Below are positions 16,001 through 26,229 of a DNA stretch of 64,000 nt, one piece after another; the stretch's first letter is position 1; every line of letters begins with the position of its first letter. The stretch is from Alloyangia pacifica (lineage in GTDB: Bacteria > Pseudomonadota > Alphaproteobacteria > Rhodobacterales > Rhodobacteraceae). The notes under the pieces were generated by a model. It saw only the letters and a program-made list of their open reading frames with translations, was not told where the DNA came from and did not search any database. The position numbers and the translations under genes were made by a program. The stretch covers positions 186,001 through 250,000 of the forward strand of contig NZ_JAIVKX010000010.1 in the NCBI RefSeq assembly GCF_020524285.1, read 5' to 3'.

Positions 16001-16769
16001 AGCGGCTCACGGTGCTGATATGGCAGAACACGCGGTAGAAGGCGGCCTGTCCTTCCACCCGATGGACCAGTTCATGATCAAACCGCTCTTCGGAGCCGGC
16101 GACGTGGGCATGTTCACCATCACCAACGTGACGCTGTGGATGTTCATCTGCATCCTCGCGATCATCGGCGTCATGGTGCTGGGCACCTCACGCCGCGCGA
16201 TCATCCCCTCGCGCAGCCAGTCGGTCGCCGAGCTTGCCTACGGCTTCATCTACAAGATGATCGAGGACGTGACCGGCAAGGACGGTCTGAAGTACTTCCC
16301 GTACATCATGACCCTGTTCATGTTCATCGTCTTCTCGAACTTCCTCGGCCTCATCCCGATGAGCTTCACCACCACCTCGCACATCGCGGTGACCTGGGTG
16401 CTGGCTCTCGCGGTGTTCCTCGGGGTGACCATCCTCGGCTTCGTAAAGAACGGCGTGCACTTCCTGGGCCTGTTCTGGGTGACCTCGGCGCCGCTGGCGC
16501 TGCGCCCGATCCTCGCCGTGATCGAGATCATTTCCTACTTCGTCCGTCCGGTCAGCCACTCCATACGTCTTGCTGGCAACGTGATGGCCGGTCACGCCGT
16601 GATGAAGGTCTTCGCAGGCTTCGCCGCGCTGGCCGTCGTCTCGCCGGTGTCGATCGTCGCGATCACCGCGATCTATGGGCTCGAAGTTCTGGTGGCCTTC
16701 ATCCAGGCCTACGTGTTCACCATCCTGACCTGCGTGTACCTCAAGGACGCGCTGCACCCTGCCCACTAA
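15990..16769 (+). CDS. atpB: F0F1 ATP synthase subunit a
   Basis: Inner-membrane stator subunit forming the proton half-channels, 259 residues. The essential Arg is in the helix [21 protein letters not shown] (near residues 185-205); earlier helices include [19 protein letters not shown] 15990 overlaps the atpI end by 11 bases, while an in-frame ATG 24 bases upstream lies inside atpI and is less likely. Confidence 0.97.
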   Translation: MATEAAHGADMAEHAVEGGLSFHPMDQFMIKPLFGAGDVGMFTITNVTLWMFICILAIIGVMVLGTSRRAIIPSRSQSVAELAYGFIYKMIEDVTGKDGLKYFPYIMTLFMFIVFSNFLGLIPMSFTTTSHIAVTWVLALAVFLGVTILGFVKNGVHFLGLFWVTSAPLALRPILAVIEIISYFVRPVSHSIRLAGNVMAGHAVMKVFAGFAALAVVSPVSIVAITAIYGLEVLVAFIQAYVFTILTCVYLKDALHPAH

Positions 16770-16827
16770 GGGCAGGACGGTCCGGACAACCCCTATCCAT
16801 CCAATTCCATCGTAAGGAGAGACTCAA

Positions 16828-17064
16828 ATGGAAGGCGATATCGCAAACCTCGGTCAGTTCATCGGCGCCGGCCTCGCAGGCCTGGGTTCGGGCCTCGCAG
16901 CCCTCGGCGTGGGTAACGTTGCTGCAAACTTCCTGGGCGGCGCGCTGCGCAACCCGTCGGCAGCTGCATCGCAGACCGCCACCCTCTTCATCGGCATCGC
17001 ATTCGCAGAAGCACTGGGGATCTTCTCGTTCCTCGTCGCTCTGCTGCTGATGTTCGCCGTCTAA
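16828..17064 (+). CDS. atpE: F0F1 ATP synthase subunit c
   Basis: Proteolipid of the rotating c-ring, 78 residues, two helices joined by the polar loop RNP (41-43). The proton-binding carboxylate is Glu61 in AFAEALG. There is no sodium-type ligand pattern in helix 1, so this is a proton-driven ring. A strong GC hairpin follows the gene before atpF'. Confidence 0.97.
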   Translation: MEGDIANLGQFIGAGLAGLGSGLAALGVGNVAANFLGGALRNPSAAASQTATLFIGIAFAEALGIFSFLVALLLMFAV

Positions 17065-17089
17065 TCCTTCGGGACCTTATCCTTACGCG

Positions 17090-17119
17090 GGGGCGGCGCC
17101 GTCATTGACGGGCCGCCCC
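17090..17119 (+). other. Intercistronic GC hairpin between atpE and atpF'
   Basis: An 8-bp stem (17090-17097 with 17112-17119) continues inward through CC/GG and GTC/GAC with one bulged base and an ATT loop. There is no U-tract. Hairpins here can protect or process the atpE message, fitting the need for many c subunits per complex. It could also partially terminate. Confidence 0.6.
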
Positions 17120-17150
17120 AAGTAGAGACAACGTTCCGACGGAGGACGAC

Positions 17151-17702
17151 ATGGCGGTCGAACCCATTCAGGAAGAAATGGCCGGTGTCTGCGTCGATGC
17201 CCATGGCTCCGCCATCGGGATGCCGCAGCTTTGCGGCGAGTGGATTCCGAACCAGATCTTCTGGCTCATCATCACTCTGGTGGTGATCTTCTTCGTGCTG
17301 TCGCGCATCGCTCTGCCGCGGATCGCATCCGTCCTGGCCGAGCGTCAGGGCACCATCACGAACGACATCTCCGCCGCGGAAGAACTGAAGCGCCAGGCGA
17401 AGGACGCGGAAGCGGCCTACGAGAAAGCGCTTGCCGACGCCCGCACCGAGGCACAGGCCATCGCGCAGAAAGCCCGCGACGAGATCAAGGCCAAGCTCGA
17501 TGCCGCAACGGCCGAGGCGGACGCCAAGATCGCCGAGAAATCGGCCGAGTCCGAAAAGGTGCTCGCCGGGATCCGCGCCTCTGCCGTGGAAAGCGTCGAG
17601 GCCGTTGCAAAGGAAACCGCGGAAGCCATCGTGGCTGCCCTCGGGACCTCTGCCGACCAGGCTGCGATCGACGCGGCCGTGGCAAACCGGATGAAAGGCT
17701 GA
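17151..17702 (+). CDS. F0F1 ATP synthase subunit b' (second b subunit)
   Basis: Peripheral-stalk subunit of the b/b' type found in photosynthetic and related alphaproteobacteria, 183 residues. One transmembrane helix near residues 40-60 ([20 protein letters not shown]) is followed by a long Ala/Glu/Lys coiled coil that reaches up to delta. ATG 17151 follows GGAGGA. It is four bases before atpF and pairs with it as a heterodimer. Confidence 0.93.
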   Translation: MAVEPIQEEMAGVCVDAHGSAIGMPQLCGEWIPNQIFWLIITLVVIFFVLSRIALPRIASVLAERQGTITNDISAAEELKRQAKDAEAAYEKALADARTEAQAIAQKARDEIKAKLDAATAEADAKIAEKSAESEKVLAGIRASAVESVEAVAKETAEAIVAALGTSADQAAIDAAVANRMKG

Positions 17703-17706
17703 TCCC

Positions 17707-18270
17707 ATGCGCCACCTCATTTCCCTGAGCGCGCTCGGAACCCTGATGGCCAGCCCCGCGCTGGCCGCCTCCGGCCCGTTCTTCTCGCTGCGCAACACCG
17801 ACTTCGTCGTGCTGCTCGGCTTCCTGCTGTTCCTCGCGGTCCTCGTGTACTTCAAGGTGCCGAAGACCCTGGGCGGCCTGCTCGACAAGCGTGCCGACGG
17901 CATCCGCGACGAGCTGGAAGAAGCCCGCGCCCTGCGCGAAGAAGCACAGACCCTGCTGGCCTCCTACGAGCGCAAGCAGCGCGAAGTGCAGGAGCAGGCG
18001 GAAAAGATCGTGGCCCAGGCCAAGATCGACGCCGAAAGCGCCGCGGACCAGGCCCGCAAGGACCTCGACGTCTCCATCGCCCGCCGCATCGCGGCTGCCG
18101 AGGAGCAGATCAAGTCCGCCGAGACCTCGGCCGTCAAGGAAGTGCGCGACCGCGCGATTTCCGTGGCCGTGGCGGCTGCCCGCGACGTGATTGGTCAGCA
18201 GCTTGGTGCTGCCGACAAGGCGAAGCTGGTGGACTCCTCGATCAAGGAGGTCGGTGCCAAGCTGCACTGA
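17707..18270 (+). CDS. atpF: F0F1 ATP synthase subunit b
   Basis: Peripheral-stalk partner of b', 187 residues. After a short N-terminus with signal-like character (SALGTLMASPALAASGPF), one membrane helix (DFVVLLGFLLFLAVLVYF, near 34-51) leads into a coiled coil ending ATDVIG-like (AAARDVIGQQLG). Last gene of the F0 operon; a terminator follows within 30 bases. Confidence 0.95.
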   Translation: MRHLISLSALGTLMASPALAASGPFFSLRNTDFVVLLGFLLFLAVLVYFKVPKTLGGLLDKRADGIRDELEEARALREEAQTLLASYERKQREVQEQAEKIVAQAKIDAESAADQARKDLDVSIARRIAAAEEQIKSAETSAVKEVRDRAISVAVAAARDVIGQQLGAADKAKLVDSSIKEVGAKLH

Positions 18271-18295
18271 TCTGTCCCGAGCGACACGCTTGCAG

Positions 18296-18326
18296 AGCCC
18301 GGCCCATGGCCGGGCTTTTGCTTTTG
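18296..18326 (+). terminator. Rho-independent terminator of the F0 operon
   Basis: A 7-9 bp GC stem (18296-18302 with 18310-18316) with a short loop is followed by TTTGCTTTT. It ends the atpI-B-E-F'-F transcript. Confidence 0.85.
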
Positions 18327-18465
18327 TGCCGCGCGTCCAATCCGGAAACCGCGAAAGGTTGCGGGCTTGGGGCGTCTGAAGGCTTTTCCTTGAAGTGGAC
18401 CCCATATACTGTGGGCCTACCGCAAGCACAGCCAAACATGTGGGCGGGAAACACGAGGGGACAGC

Positions 18466-19275
18466 GTGGCACATATCATCGTCGTAGGAAACGAGAAGGG
18501 TGGGGCGGGGAAGTCCACCGTCTCGATGCACGTGGCAACCGCCCTGGCGCGTATGGGGCACCGGACCGGCACGCTGGATCTCGACCTGCGGCAGCGCTCG
18601 GTCGGCCGCTACATAGAGAACCGCCGCGCCTTCTGCGCGCGCGAGGGGCTCGACCTGCCGATCCCGCTCTACCTCGACCTGCCCGAAGTCTCGCCCGAGG
18701 CATTGGCGCCCGGAGAGAATGCCTTTGACCACCGCCTGTCCAAGGCCGTCGCGCAGCTTGAGACTGACTGCGACTTCGTGCTGATCGACTGCCCCGGCTC
18801 GCACACCCGCTTGAGCCAGGTGGCGCATTCGCTCGCCGACACGCTGATCACCCCGCTCAACGACAGCTTCATCGATTTCGACCTGCTGGCCCATATCGAC
18901 ACCGACGGCGAGAAGATCCTCGGCCCTTCGGTCTACTCCGAGATGGTCTGGAACGCGCGCCAGCTACGCGCCCAGGCCGGGCTGCAGCCGATCGACTGGG
19001 TGGTGCTGCGCAACCGCCTCGGGGCGCAGAACATGGTCAACAAGATGAAGATGGAAAAGGCACTGACCAAGCTGTCGAAGCGCATCGGCTTCCGCATCGC
19101 GCCGGGCTTCAACGAGCGGGTGATCTTCCGCGAGCTTTTCCCGCGCGGCCTCACGCTGCTCGATCTCAAGGACATCGGCGTCGGCAACCTCAATATCTCG
19201 AACGTCGCCGCGCGACAGGAGTTGCGCGAGCTGGTCTCGGCGCTGGAGCTGCCCGCGGTCGAGGTCAACTTCTGA
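18466..19275 (+). CDS. mipZ: Division-plane positioning ATPase MipZ
   Basis: ParA/MinD-like ATPase that binds ParB at the poles and inhibits FtsZ there, placing division at mid-cell in alphaproteobacteria. The 269 residues have the deviant Walker A KGGAGKST (11-18), the DLDLRQRS block (38-45) and DFVLIDCPGSHTRLS as Walker B region. The start is GTG. The full-length match to the Caulobacter family and absence of a ParB neighbour fit MipZ rather than ParA. Confidence 0.92.
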   Translation: MAHIIVVGNEKGGAGKSTVSMHVATALARMGHRTGTLDLDLRQRSVGRYIENRRAFCAREGLDLPIPLYLDLPEVSPEALAPGENAFDHRLSKAVAQLETDCDFVLIDCPGSHTRLSQVAHSLADTLITPLNDSFIDFDLLAHIDTDGEKILGPSVYSEMVWNARQLRAQAGLQPIDWVVLRNRLGAQNMVNKMKMEKALTKLSKRIGFRIAPGFNERVIFRELFPRGLTLLDLKDIGVGNLNISNVAARQELRELVSALELPAVEVNF

Positions 19276-19290
19276 GCTGACGCAGCGCAG

Positions 19291-19836
19291 CTAGTGGTTC
19301 CGCATGTGCAGCGCGATCAGCGTTGCGCCGATCCCGGAACTCAGCAGGTCGATCGCGAGAAAGATGCCCAATAGGCCCGTCGCCGAGCCGGGCAGCGTCG
19401 CCATGATCAGCACGCCGAGGCACAGCGACACCAGCCCGGCAAAGACAAGCCAGCCCCAGCCGGAGCGCTCGCGGACCGAGAAGCCGATGGCGATGCGCAC
19501 GACGCCGAGCGCGAGAAAGAAGAAGGCGATCAGCCAGGTCAGCGAGACCAGGCCGCGCAGCGGGTTGGCCAGCAGGAAGAGCCCGAAGGCCAGGACCAGC
19601 AGGCCGAGCAGCGCCTCGGCGATCCGCGCGCCGGTGCTGGCGTGATCGTTGAAGGCAATCCAGAGTTGCAGCGCGCCGGCGATGACGAAGGCAATGGCTG
19701 AAATGGTCAGCACGGTCATCGACGCGGCGAAGGGGTGCACGAAGGCCCCGATGCCGCCGAGGGTCAGGACGATCCCGAGAACGAGCATCCAGCCCCATTT
19801 CTTGCGTGGGGTGATTGGGGCGGGACCGTCGGGCAT
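19291..19836 (-). CDS. HdeD/DUF308 family membrane protein
   Basis: Inner-membrane protein of 181 residues with about six short hydrophobic helices, typical of DUF308 (HdeD, acid-resistance membrane protein in E. coli). Hydrophobic runs include WMLVLGIVLTLGGIGAF (16-32), LLGLLVLAFGLFLLANP and LGVLIMATLPGSATGLLGIF. Convergent with mipZ. Its function in this group is not established. Confidence 0.8.
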   Translation of the reverse strand: MPDGPAPITPRKKWGWMLVLGIVLTLGGIGAFVHPFAASMTVLTISAIAFVIAGALQLWIAFNDHASTGARIAEALLGLLVLAFGLFLLANPLRGLVSLTWLIAFFFLALGVVRIAIGFSVRERSGWGWLVFAGLVSLCLGVLIMATLPGSATGLLGIFLAIDLLSSGIGATLIALHMRNH

Positions 19837-20150
19837 GGCGGGGCTCCGTATTTGGGGCGGCGCGTGTCGGGACTGGCACCAGTCTGGGCGGAGAGCGGCG
19901 CCGATGACAAGGCGCGGCGGCCGCCATTCAGGGAAAGTTCATAGGTTTGCACGAAGATTTGCGCGGGATGCCGCATTGGCGCGCGCGGATTTCCGCGGGC
20001 TGCCGATCGCCGGCGCTTTGGCGCGCAGCTTAGGTTTAGGGGTTGGGCAGGTCCGCGTTCGGCCATGACTTCGACCATGACCTGTTGACGGTCGGTCGAG
20101 CGGAGAGATTGAGAGGAGGTACGAAGCGTATGCAGGATGAAGCGTAGGCG
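19837..20150. other. Intergenic region between the HdeD-like and GNAT genes
   Basis: About 314 bases on which I see no convincing gene, RNA or repeat. It must contain the leftward promoter of the HdeD-like gene and the end of the GNAT transcript. Confidence 0.45.
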
Positions 20151-20603
20151 TCAGAGCGCCTTTTCGTAGAACAGGCTCGAACTGTTCTCCACGTAGCCGT
20201 CGAATGGACCTCGCGGTACGAAGCCCGTACGTTCGTAGAGCGCCACCGCGGCGGGCAGCTTGTCGCCGGTCTCCAGTCGCAGGAGTGGGATGGCTTCAGC
20301 CCGTGCCACGGTCTCGAGGTGTTCAAGCAGACGGCGGGCGAGGCCGAGACCGCGCGCTTCGGGGCTCACGAACATCGATTTGATCTCGGCGTAGCCGTCC
20401 TTGCGGGCGATTGCGGCGCAGCCCAGAAGCACACCGTTTTCTTCGGCCCCGAACAGGGTGATCTCGGGCGTACAAAGCGCGTCGATGTCGAGGAAGTAAT
20501 TCTCTTCCGGTGGGAACAGCGACTCCATCAGCGCGTGGCTGGCTTTCAGCAACGCTTCGGCGCGCGGGTCGCGGGGCGGAACTGGACGAATGGTCACCGA
20601 CAT
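20151..20603 (-). CDS. GNAT family N-acetyltransferase
   Basis: Acetyltransferase of 150 residues from ATG 20603, which has GGAGGAAAG upstream. The acetyl-CoA loop is in VSPEARGLGLARRLLEHLE, and the C-terminal part has LRLETGDKLPAAVALYERTGFVPRGPF, matching the subgroup of small PA4026-like GNATs. The substrate is unknown. It is divergent from smc. Confidence 0.88.
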   Translation of the reverse strand: MSVTIRPVPPRDPRAEALLKASHALMESLFPPEENYFLDIDALCTPEITLFGAEENGVLLGCAAIARKDGYAEIKSMFVSPEARGLGLARRLLEHLETVARAEAIPLLRLETGDKLPAAVALYERTGFVPRGPFDGYVENSSSLFYEKAL

Positions 20604-20794
20604 CAATGCTTTCCTCCGGGCATGGCTTCGGATATTGGCCGGGCCTGCGCCACGGTCAACCCACAAAGATAGCGCGGTTCCCGCAATATCTTGTGGACAA
20701 CTGGCAGCCGCCCGCCACATCCGGTGTAAAGCGTTTGACTTGTGCCCCCACCGGGCGGCAAATTTGGAAATATCTTCGGAATCAGGGCTACGCT

Positions 20795-23700
20795 TTGCAG
20801 TTCACACGGCTTCGACTGACGGGCTTCAAGAGCTTCGTCGACCCCACGGACCTCGTCATCGCCGACGGGCTGACCGGGGTCGTCGGGCCGAACGGCTGCG
20901 GCAAGTCCAACCTGCTCGAGGCGCTGCGCTGGGTCATGGGCGAAAACCGCGCCAAGGCGATGCGCGGCGCGGGCATGGAAGACGTGATCTTCGCCGGTGC
21001 TCATTCGCGCCCCGCCCGCAACTTCGCCGAGGTGGCGCTGACCATCGACAACGGCGACCGGCTCGCCCCTGCGGGCTTCAACGACCAGGACCAGCTGGAG
21101 ATCGTGCGGCGGATCACCCGCGACGTCGGCTCGGCCTACAAGGTCAACGCCAAGGACGTGCGGGCGCGCGACGTCCAGATGCTCTTCGCCGACGCCTCGA
21201 CCGGGGCGCATTCGCCCGCGCTGGTGCGGCAGGGGCAGATCTCCGAACTGATCAACGCCAAGCCGAAGAACCGCCGCCGCATCCTCGAGGAGGCCGCGGG
21301 CATCTCGGGGCTCTACCAGCGCCGCCACGAGGCGGAGCTGAAGCTGAACAACACCGAGGCCAACCTGCTGCGCGTCGACGACGTGATCGAGCAGCTTGCA
21401 TCGCAGCTCGGGACGCTTGACCGGCAGGCCCGGCAGGCGCAGCGCTACCGCGCCATCGGCACCGAGCTGCGGCAGGTCGAGGGGCTGCTGCTGTATCGCC
21501 GCTGGATGGAGGCCGAAGAGGCCCGGCAGGCGGCAGAGACCGTGCTGCGCGGCCTTGTCACCGCCGCCGCCCAGGCCGAGAGCGCCGCCCGCGCCGCCGA
21601 GCGCGCGCGCGCCGAGCGCGACGAGGCCCTGCCACCGCTGCGCGAGGAGGAGGCCATCGCCGCCGCCATCCTGCAGCGCCTGGCGGTGCAGCGCGACGCG
21701 CTGGCCGAGCAGGAAGCGCGGGCGCTGGATACCATCGAGACGCTGACCCGGCGGATCGAGCAGATCGGCCTCGACATCGAGCGCGAGGGCGCGCTCAACC
21801 GCGATGCCGGCGAGACCATCGCGCAACTCGAATGGGAGGCGCGCGAGCTGGCCAAGGCCGCCGAGGGGCATGACGAACGGCTGGCGGATGCCGCAGATGC
21901 CGCGTCCGAGGCCTCGGACGTGCTGCAGGATCGCGAAGCGGCGCTGACCCAGCAGACCGAGGACGTGGCGCGGCTGGCCGCCCGCCACCAGTCGGCGCAC
22001 CGCTACCTCGCTGACCTGCGCCAGGCGCTGGTCCGCCACGAGGGCGAGGCCGGCAAGGCGCGCGATGCCGTGGCCGAGGCGCGCGGCAAGCTGACCGAGG
22101 CAACCGGCGCCATGGAAGACGCGCAGGCGCGGTCCGAGGCGGCGCAGACCATGGCCGCCCGCGCCGAGGAACTGCTGGCGCAGGCCGACGAGGCCCGCAC
22201 CGACTGCCAGTCGCGCGAGGCGGAGGCCCGGGCCGAGCGTTCCGAGGCCGAAGGCGAAGCCAGCGCGCTGCGCGCCGAGGTCGGCGCGCTCACCCGGCTG
22301 CTCGAACGTGACACCGCCGAGGGCGGGCAGGTGCTCGACCGTCTGCAGGTGGCCCAGGGCTTCGAGAAGGCGCTCGGCGCGGCGCTCGCCGACGACCTGC
22401 GCGCGCCCGAGGTGGGTGCGGGTGGGGCTTCGGGCTGGGTGGAACTGCCGCGCTACGAGAGCCAGCAGATGCTGCCCGAAGGGGTGCGCGCGCTGTCGCA
22501 GCATGTCTCCGTCCCGGGCGTGCTGATGCGGCGGATGAGCCAGATTGGCCTCGTGGACCGGGCCGAGGGCGACCAGCTGCAGCCGCAGTTGAAACCCGGC
22601 CAGCGGCTGGTCAGCCGCGAAGGCGATCTCTGGCGCTGGGACGGCTTCCGCGCCGGCGCCGAGGATGCGCCGTCAGCCGCTGCGCTGCGGCTCGAGCAGC
22701 TCAACCGGCTCGAGGTTCTGAAGGCCGAACTGGACCGCGCCGAGGCGCAGGTCGAGGCCACGCGCCTGGCGCATGATGCGCTGGTCGCGCGGCTTGCCGA
22801 TCTCACCCGTGCCGACAAGGTGGCGCGCGAGACCCGGCGCGAGGCCGACCGCGAGGTCAACGAGGCGATGCGCGCCTTCAACCGGGCCGAAAGCGAGCGC
22901 AGCATGGCCGAGAGCCGGCTGGAAAGCGTTGGGCTGGCGGTGAGCCGCCACGAGGGCGAGGCCGAGGCGGCGCGCAAGCAGGTGCTCGAGGCCGAGCGCG
23001 GCCTGTCGGAGCTGGGCGATCTGGAAAGCGCCCGGGCGCTGGCCGAGGACGTGCGGATGACCGTCGAGGCGGCGCGCATGACCATGTTGACCCGCCGCTC
23101 GGCGCATGACGAGCTGCGCCGCGAGGGCGAGGCGCGCAAGGGCCGGCAGCAGACCGTGACCAAGGAGCTCTCGGGCTGGCGTCATCGTCTCGACACCGCC
23201 GAGAAGCGCAGCGCCGAGCTTTCGGATCGCAAGGCGACGCACGAACGGGAACTGGCCGAGGCGCGGGCGGTGCCGGACGAACTGGCTGGCAAGCGCGACG
23301 AGCTTGCCCGCTCGATCGAGGAAGCCGAGGAGCGCCGCGCTGCCGCCGCCGACATGCTGTCGGCCGCCGAGAGCGCCATGCGTGCCGCCATCGCCGCCGA
23401 GCGGGACGCGGAGCGCGCCGCCTCCGAGGCGCGCGAGGCGCGCGCGGGCGCAGAAGCCCGCGTCGAGGCTGCGCGCGAGACGGTGACCGCCGCCGCCGAG
23501 CGAATCGAGGAAGAGCAGGAGACCACCCCCGAGAAGCTGCTGGCCCGGCTCGACATGGCGCCCTCGGACATGCCCGCCTCCGAGACGATCGAGGCCGACG
23601 TGAACCGGCTCAAGCGCCAGCGCGACGCACTCGGCGCGGTCAACCTGCGCGCCGAGGAGGACGCCCGCGAGGTGCGGACCGAGCACGAGACGCTGGTGCA

Positions 23701-24250
23701 GGAAAAGACCGACCTCGAGGAAGCGGTGCGCACCCTGCGCGCGGGCATCTCCTCGCTCAACCGCGAGGGGCGCGAGCGGCTGCTGACCGCCTTCGAGCAG
23801 GTGAACGCCAACTTCCGCACGCTCTTCACCCACCTGTTCAATGGCGGCGAAGCGAACCTCGTCATGGTCGAGAGCGACGATCCGCTCGAGGCCGGGCTCG
23901 AGATCATGTGCCAACCGCCGGGAAAGAAGCTCTCGACGCTCTCGCTCCTCTCGGGCGGCGAGCAGACGCTGACCGCGCTGGCGCTGATCTTCGCGGTGTT
24001 CCTCGCCAACCCGGCGCCGATCTGCGTGCTCGACGAGGTCGACGCGCCGCTCGACGATGCCAACGTCACGCGCTTCTGCGACCTGCTCGACGAGATGTGC
24101 CGCCGCACCGAGACGCGCTTCCTGATCATCACGCACCACGCGGTGACCATGAGCCGGATGGACCGGCTCTTCGGCGTGACCATGCAGGAGCAGGGCGTCA
24201 GCCAGCTCGTCTCGGTGGACCTGAAGAAGGCGGAACGGCTGGTCGCCTGA
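20795..24250 (+). CDS. smc: Chromosome segregation protein SMC
   Basis: Large ATPase of the bacterial condensin (with ScpA/ScpB), 1151 residues. The N-terminal head has Walker A GPNGCGKSN (31-39). Two long coiled coils rich in Glu, Ala and Arg flank a hinge near residues 490-630. The C-terminal head has the ABC signature LLSGGEQTLTALALIF and Walker B CVLDEVDAPLDDANV. The start chosen is TTG at 20795 (MQFTRLRLTGFKSF), the usual beginning of the family, with AGGG upstream; an in-frame ATG at 20510 would run through the divergent GNAT promoter. Confidence 0.96.
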   Translation: MQFTRLRLTGFKSFVDPTDLVIADGLTGVVGPNGCGKSNLLEALRWVMGENRAKAMRGAGMEDVIFAGAHSRPARNFAEVALTIDNGDRLAPAGFNDQDQLEIVRRITRDVGSAYKVNAKDVRARDVQMLFADASTGAHSPALVRQGQISELINAKPKNRRRILEEAAGISGLYQRRHEAELKLNNTEANLLRVDDVIEQLASQLGTLDRQARQAQRYRAIGTELRQVEGLLLYRRWMEAEEARQAAETVLRGLVTAAAQAESAARAAERARAERDEALPPLREEEAIAAAILQRLAVQRDALAEQEARALDTIETLTRRIEQIGLDIEREGALNRDAGETIAQLEWEARELAKAAEGHDERLADAADAASEASDVLQDREAALTQQTEDVARLAARHQSAHRYLADLRQALVRHEGEAGKARDAVAEARGKLTEATGAMEDAQARSEAAQTMAARAEELLAQADEARTDCQSREAEARAERSEAEGEASALRAEVGALTRLLERDTAEGGQVLDRLQVAQGFEKALGAALADDLRAPEVGAGGASGWVELPRYESQQMLPEGVRALSQHVSVPGVLMRRMSQIGLVDRAEGDQLQPQLKPGQRLVSREGDLWRWDGFRAGAEDAPSAAALRLEQLNRLEVLKAELDRAEAQVEATRLAHDALVARLADLTRADKVARETRREADREVNEAMRAFNRAESERSMAESRLESVGLAVSRHEGEAEAARKQVLEAERGLSELGDLESARALAEDVRMTVEAARMTMLTRRSAHDELRREGEARKGRQQTVTKELSGWRHRLDTAEKRSAELSDRKATHERELAEARAVPDELAGKRDELARSIEEAEERRAAAADMLSAAESAMRAAIAAERDAERAASEAREARAGAEARVEAARETVTAAAERIEEEQETTPEKLLARLDMAPSDMPASETIEADVNRLKRQRDALGAVNLRAEEDAREVRTEHETLVQEKTDLEEAVRTLRAGISSLNREGRERLLTAFEQVNANFRTLFTHLFNGGEANLVMVESDDPLEAGLEIMCQPPGKKLSTLSLLSGGEQTLTALALIFAVFLANPAPICVLDEVDAPLDDANVTRFCDLLDEMCRRTETRFLIITHHAVTMSRMDRLFGVTMQEQGVSQLVSVDLKKAERLVA

Positions 24251-24281
24251 CCCCGCCTGCGCCTGCGGCCCTGCCTGGCCT

Positions 24282-24372
24282 GCCTCCGACGGGGATTTTT
24301 TCCACCCAGACGAAGGGGCGACTTCGTCTCTTCGTCTAGACCGAAATATCCCGGGGGTCCGGGGGCAGCGCC
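24282..24372 (+). repeat. Extragenic repeat element, copy A
   Basis: About 90 bases after smc whose two ends match, in opposite orientation, the ends of the element at 27741-27845. Left end: CCTCCG-CGGGGAT with a T run, then AGACGAAG. Right end: AAATATCCCGG-GGTCCGGGGGCAGCGCC. The middle differs. It sits between convergent genes and probably forms a folded RNA or terminator. Confidence 0.65.
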
Positions 24373-24384
24373 TCCGGCCTGGCC

Positions 24385-25230
24385 TCACCCTACCGCGATA
24401 TTGTCGATCAGCCGCACCCCGCCCAGCCAGGCGGCGGCGAGCAGGCGGGCAGGCCGGGTGGGATGTTCCAGTGGCGCGAGCCCGTCCGCGCCGCGCAGCT
24501 CGATGTATTCGACCTCGGAAAAACCTGCCTCGTGCAGCGCCGCCTCGGCCTGGAAGCGCACCGGCCCGAGGCTTTCCCCCTCGGCCAGCCGTTCGGCCAC
24601 CTGCCGCATCACCCGGTTCAGCGCCGGGGCGGCGGCGCGGGTCCCGGACGGCAGCAGCACGTTGCGCGACGACAGCGCCAGCCCGTCAGGCTCGCGCACG
24701 GTGGGGCAGCCGATGACCTCGGTCAGCAGGTCGAGATCGCGCGCCATGCGGGTGACCACCTGCAACTGCTGGTAGTCCTTCTCGCCGAAATAGGCGCGGT
24801 CGGCGAGGGTCTGCAGGAAGAGCTTGGCGCAGACCGTGGTGACACCGTCGAAATGCCCCGGCCGGTGCGAGCCGCACAGCCCGTCGGTGAGGCCGGAGAC
24901 GGTGACCGCGGTGGCGAAACCCTCGGGGTAGATCTCCTCCGGTCCCGGCACGTAGATCGCATCGACCGCGAAAGGCGCGAGCTTCTCGGCATCGGACTCC
25001 TCGGTGCGCGGGTAGCTCTCGAGATCGGAGGGATTGTTGAACTGCTTGGGGTTCACGAAGATCGTCACGATTACCCGGTCGCAATCCGCCTTGGCGGCCT
25101 CCACGAGGCTCAGGTGCCCGGCGTGCAGCGCGCCCATGGTAGGCACCACGCCGATGGTCTCGCCGGCGCGTTTCCAGCCCAGCACGGCGTCGCGCAGCGC
25201 CGCCTTGGTCCGCAGGATGGGAGGGGTCAT
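24385..25230 (-). CDS. panC: Pantothenate synthetase
   Basis: Condenses pantoate and beta-alanine with ATP to give pantothenate, the coenzyme A precursor. 281 residues with [14 protein letters not shown] (30-43, the HIGH-type motif), [19 protein letters not shown] and SSRNVLL. Its ATG overlaps the panB stop (ATGA), giving a coupled panBC operon. Confidence 0.97.
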   Translation of the reverse strand: MTPPILRTKAALRDAVLGWKRAGETIGVVPTMGALHAGHLSLVEAAKADCDRVIVTIFVNPKQFNNPSDLESYPRTEESDAEKLAPFAVDAIYVPGPEEIYPEGFATAVTVSGLTDGLCGSHRPGHFDGVTTVCAKLFLQTLADRAYFGEKDYQQLQVVTRMARDLDLLTEVIGCPTVREPDGLALSSRNVLLPSGTRAAAPALNRVMRQVAERLAEGESLGPVRFQAEAALHEAGFSEVEYIELRGADGLAPLEHPTRPARLLAAAWLGGVRLIDNIAVG

Positions 25231-26060
25231 GTCTTGGTCTCCGGAGCCTCTTCGGCGAAGACGTGCTCGGGTCCGGGGAATTCCCGGGCGCGCACCTCGG
25301 CCGCATATTCCTCGATCGCCGCCTCGGCCTGGTGACCGAGCGCCGCGTAGCGTTTCACGAATTTCGGCTTGAAGGCGGTGAAGGCCCCCAGCATGTCGTC
25401 GACCACGAGGATCTGCCCGTCGCAGCCCGCCGAGGCGCCGATGCCGATGGTGGGGATCGGCAACTCGGCGGTGAGCCGGTCGGCGAGCGCCGCGGGCACC
25501 TTCTCCAGCACCACGGCGAAGGCCCCGGCCTCCGCGACGGCGCGGGCGTCGGCGACCAGCGCCTCGGCGGCGGCGCCGCGGCCCTGCACCTTGTAGCCGC
25601 CCAGCGTGTTGATCGATTGCGGTGTGAGGCCGACGTGGCCCATCACCGGGATGCCGCGCTGCACGAGAAAGCGGATGGTCTGTGCCATGTGCCTGCCGCC
25701 CTCGAGCTTGACCGCCGCGGCGCCGGTCTCGGCCATGATCCGTGCGGCATTGCGAAAGGCCTGCTGCGGGCCTTCCTCGTAGCTGCCGAAGGGCATGTCC
25801 ACGACCATCATCGCCTTTTCGAGGCCGCGCTTCACCGCCTGGCCGTGCAGGATCATCATCTCCAGCGTGACGCCCAGCGTCGAGGGCAGCCCGTGCAGCA
25901 CCATGCCGACGGAATCCCCGACCAGCACGAAGTCGCAATGGGCGTCCATCGACTGCGCCATCGGGGTGGTATAGGCGGTGAGGCTGACCAGCGGGACGCC
26001 GCCCTTGCGGGCGCGGATGTCCTCGGGCAGCGGGGCGCTCTTGCGGGCCGTGGCGCTCAT
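25227..26060 (-). CDS. panB: 3-methyl-2-oxobutanoate hydroxymethyltransferase
   Basis: First committed enzyme of pantothenate synthesis, adding a hydroxymethyl group from methylene-tetrahydrofolate to ketoisovalerate. 277 residues from ATG 26060. Conserved blocks are [24 protein letters not shown] (metal-site Asp), [21 protein letters not shown] and [20 protein letters not shown] longer in-frame extension upstream lacks similarity. Followed by panC with a 4-base overlap. Confidence 0.97.
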   Translation of the reverse strand: MSATARKSAPLPEDIRARKGGVPLVSLTAYTTPMAQSMDAHCDFVLVGDSVGMVLHGLPSTLGVTLEMMILHGQAVKRGLEKAMMVVDMPFGSYEEGPQQAFRNAARIMAETGAAAVKLEGGRHMAQTIRFLVQRGIPVMGHVGLTPQSINTLGGYKVQGRGAAAEALVADARAVAEAGAFAVVLEKVPAALADRLTAELPIPTIGIGASAGCDGQILVVDDMLGAFTAFKPKFVKRYAALGHQAEAAIEEYAAEVRAREFPGPEHVFAEEAPETKT

Positions 26061-26229
26061 CGGCGTCTCCTCTCGTCGCGGCTGCACATCGGGGCTGGCG
26101 CCGTTTAGCAGGCCGGGACGCTTCGATCCAGAGAGCAAACCGTGTCGCCGCTTGCACAAACGGGAAATTTGCGGGCAGTCTTGACCGAACGTCCGCTTGC
26201 CCGGTCCCGACACAGGAGTTGCCATCCCG

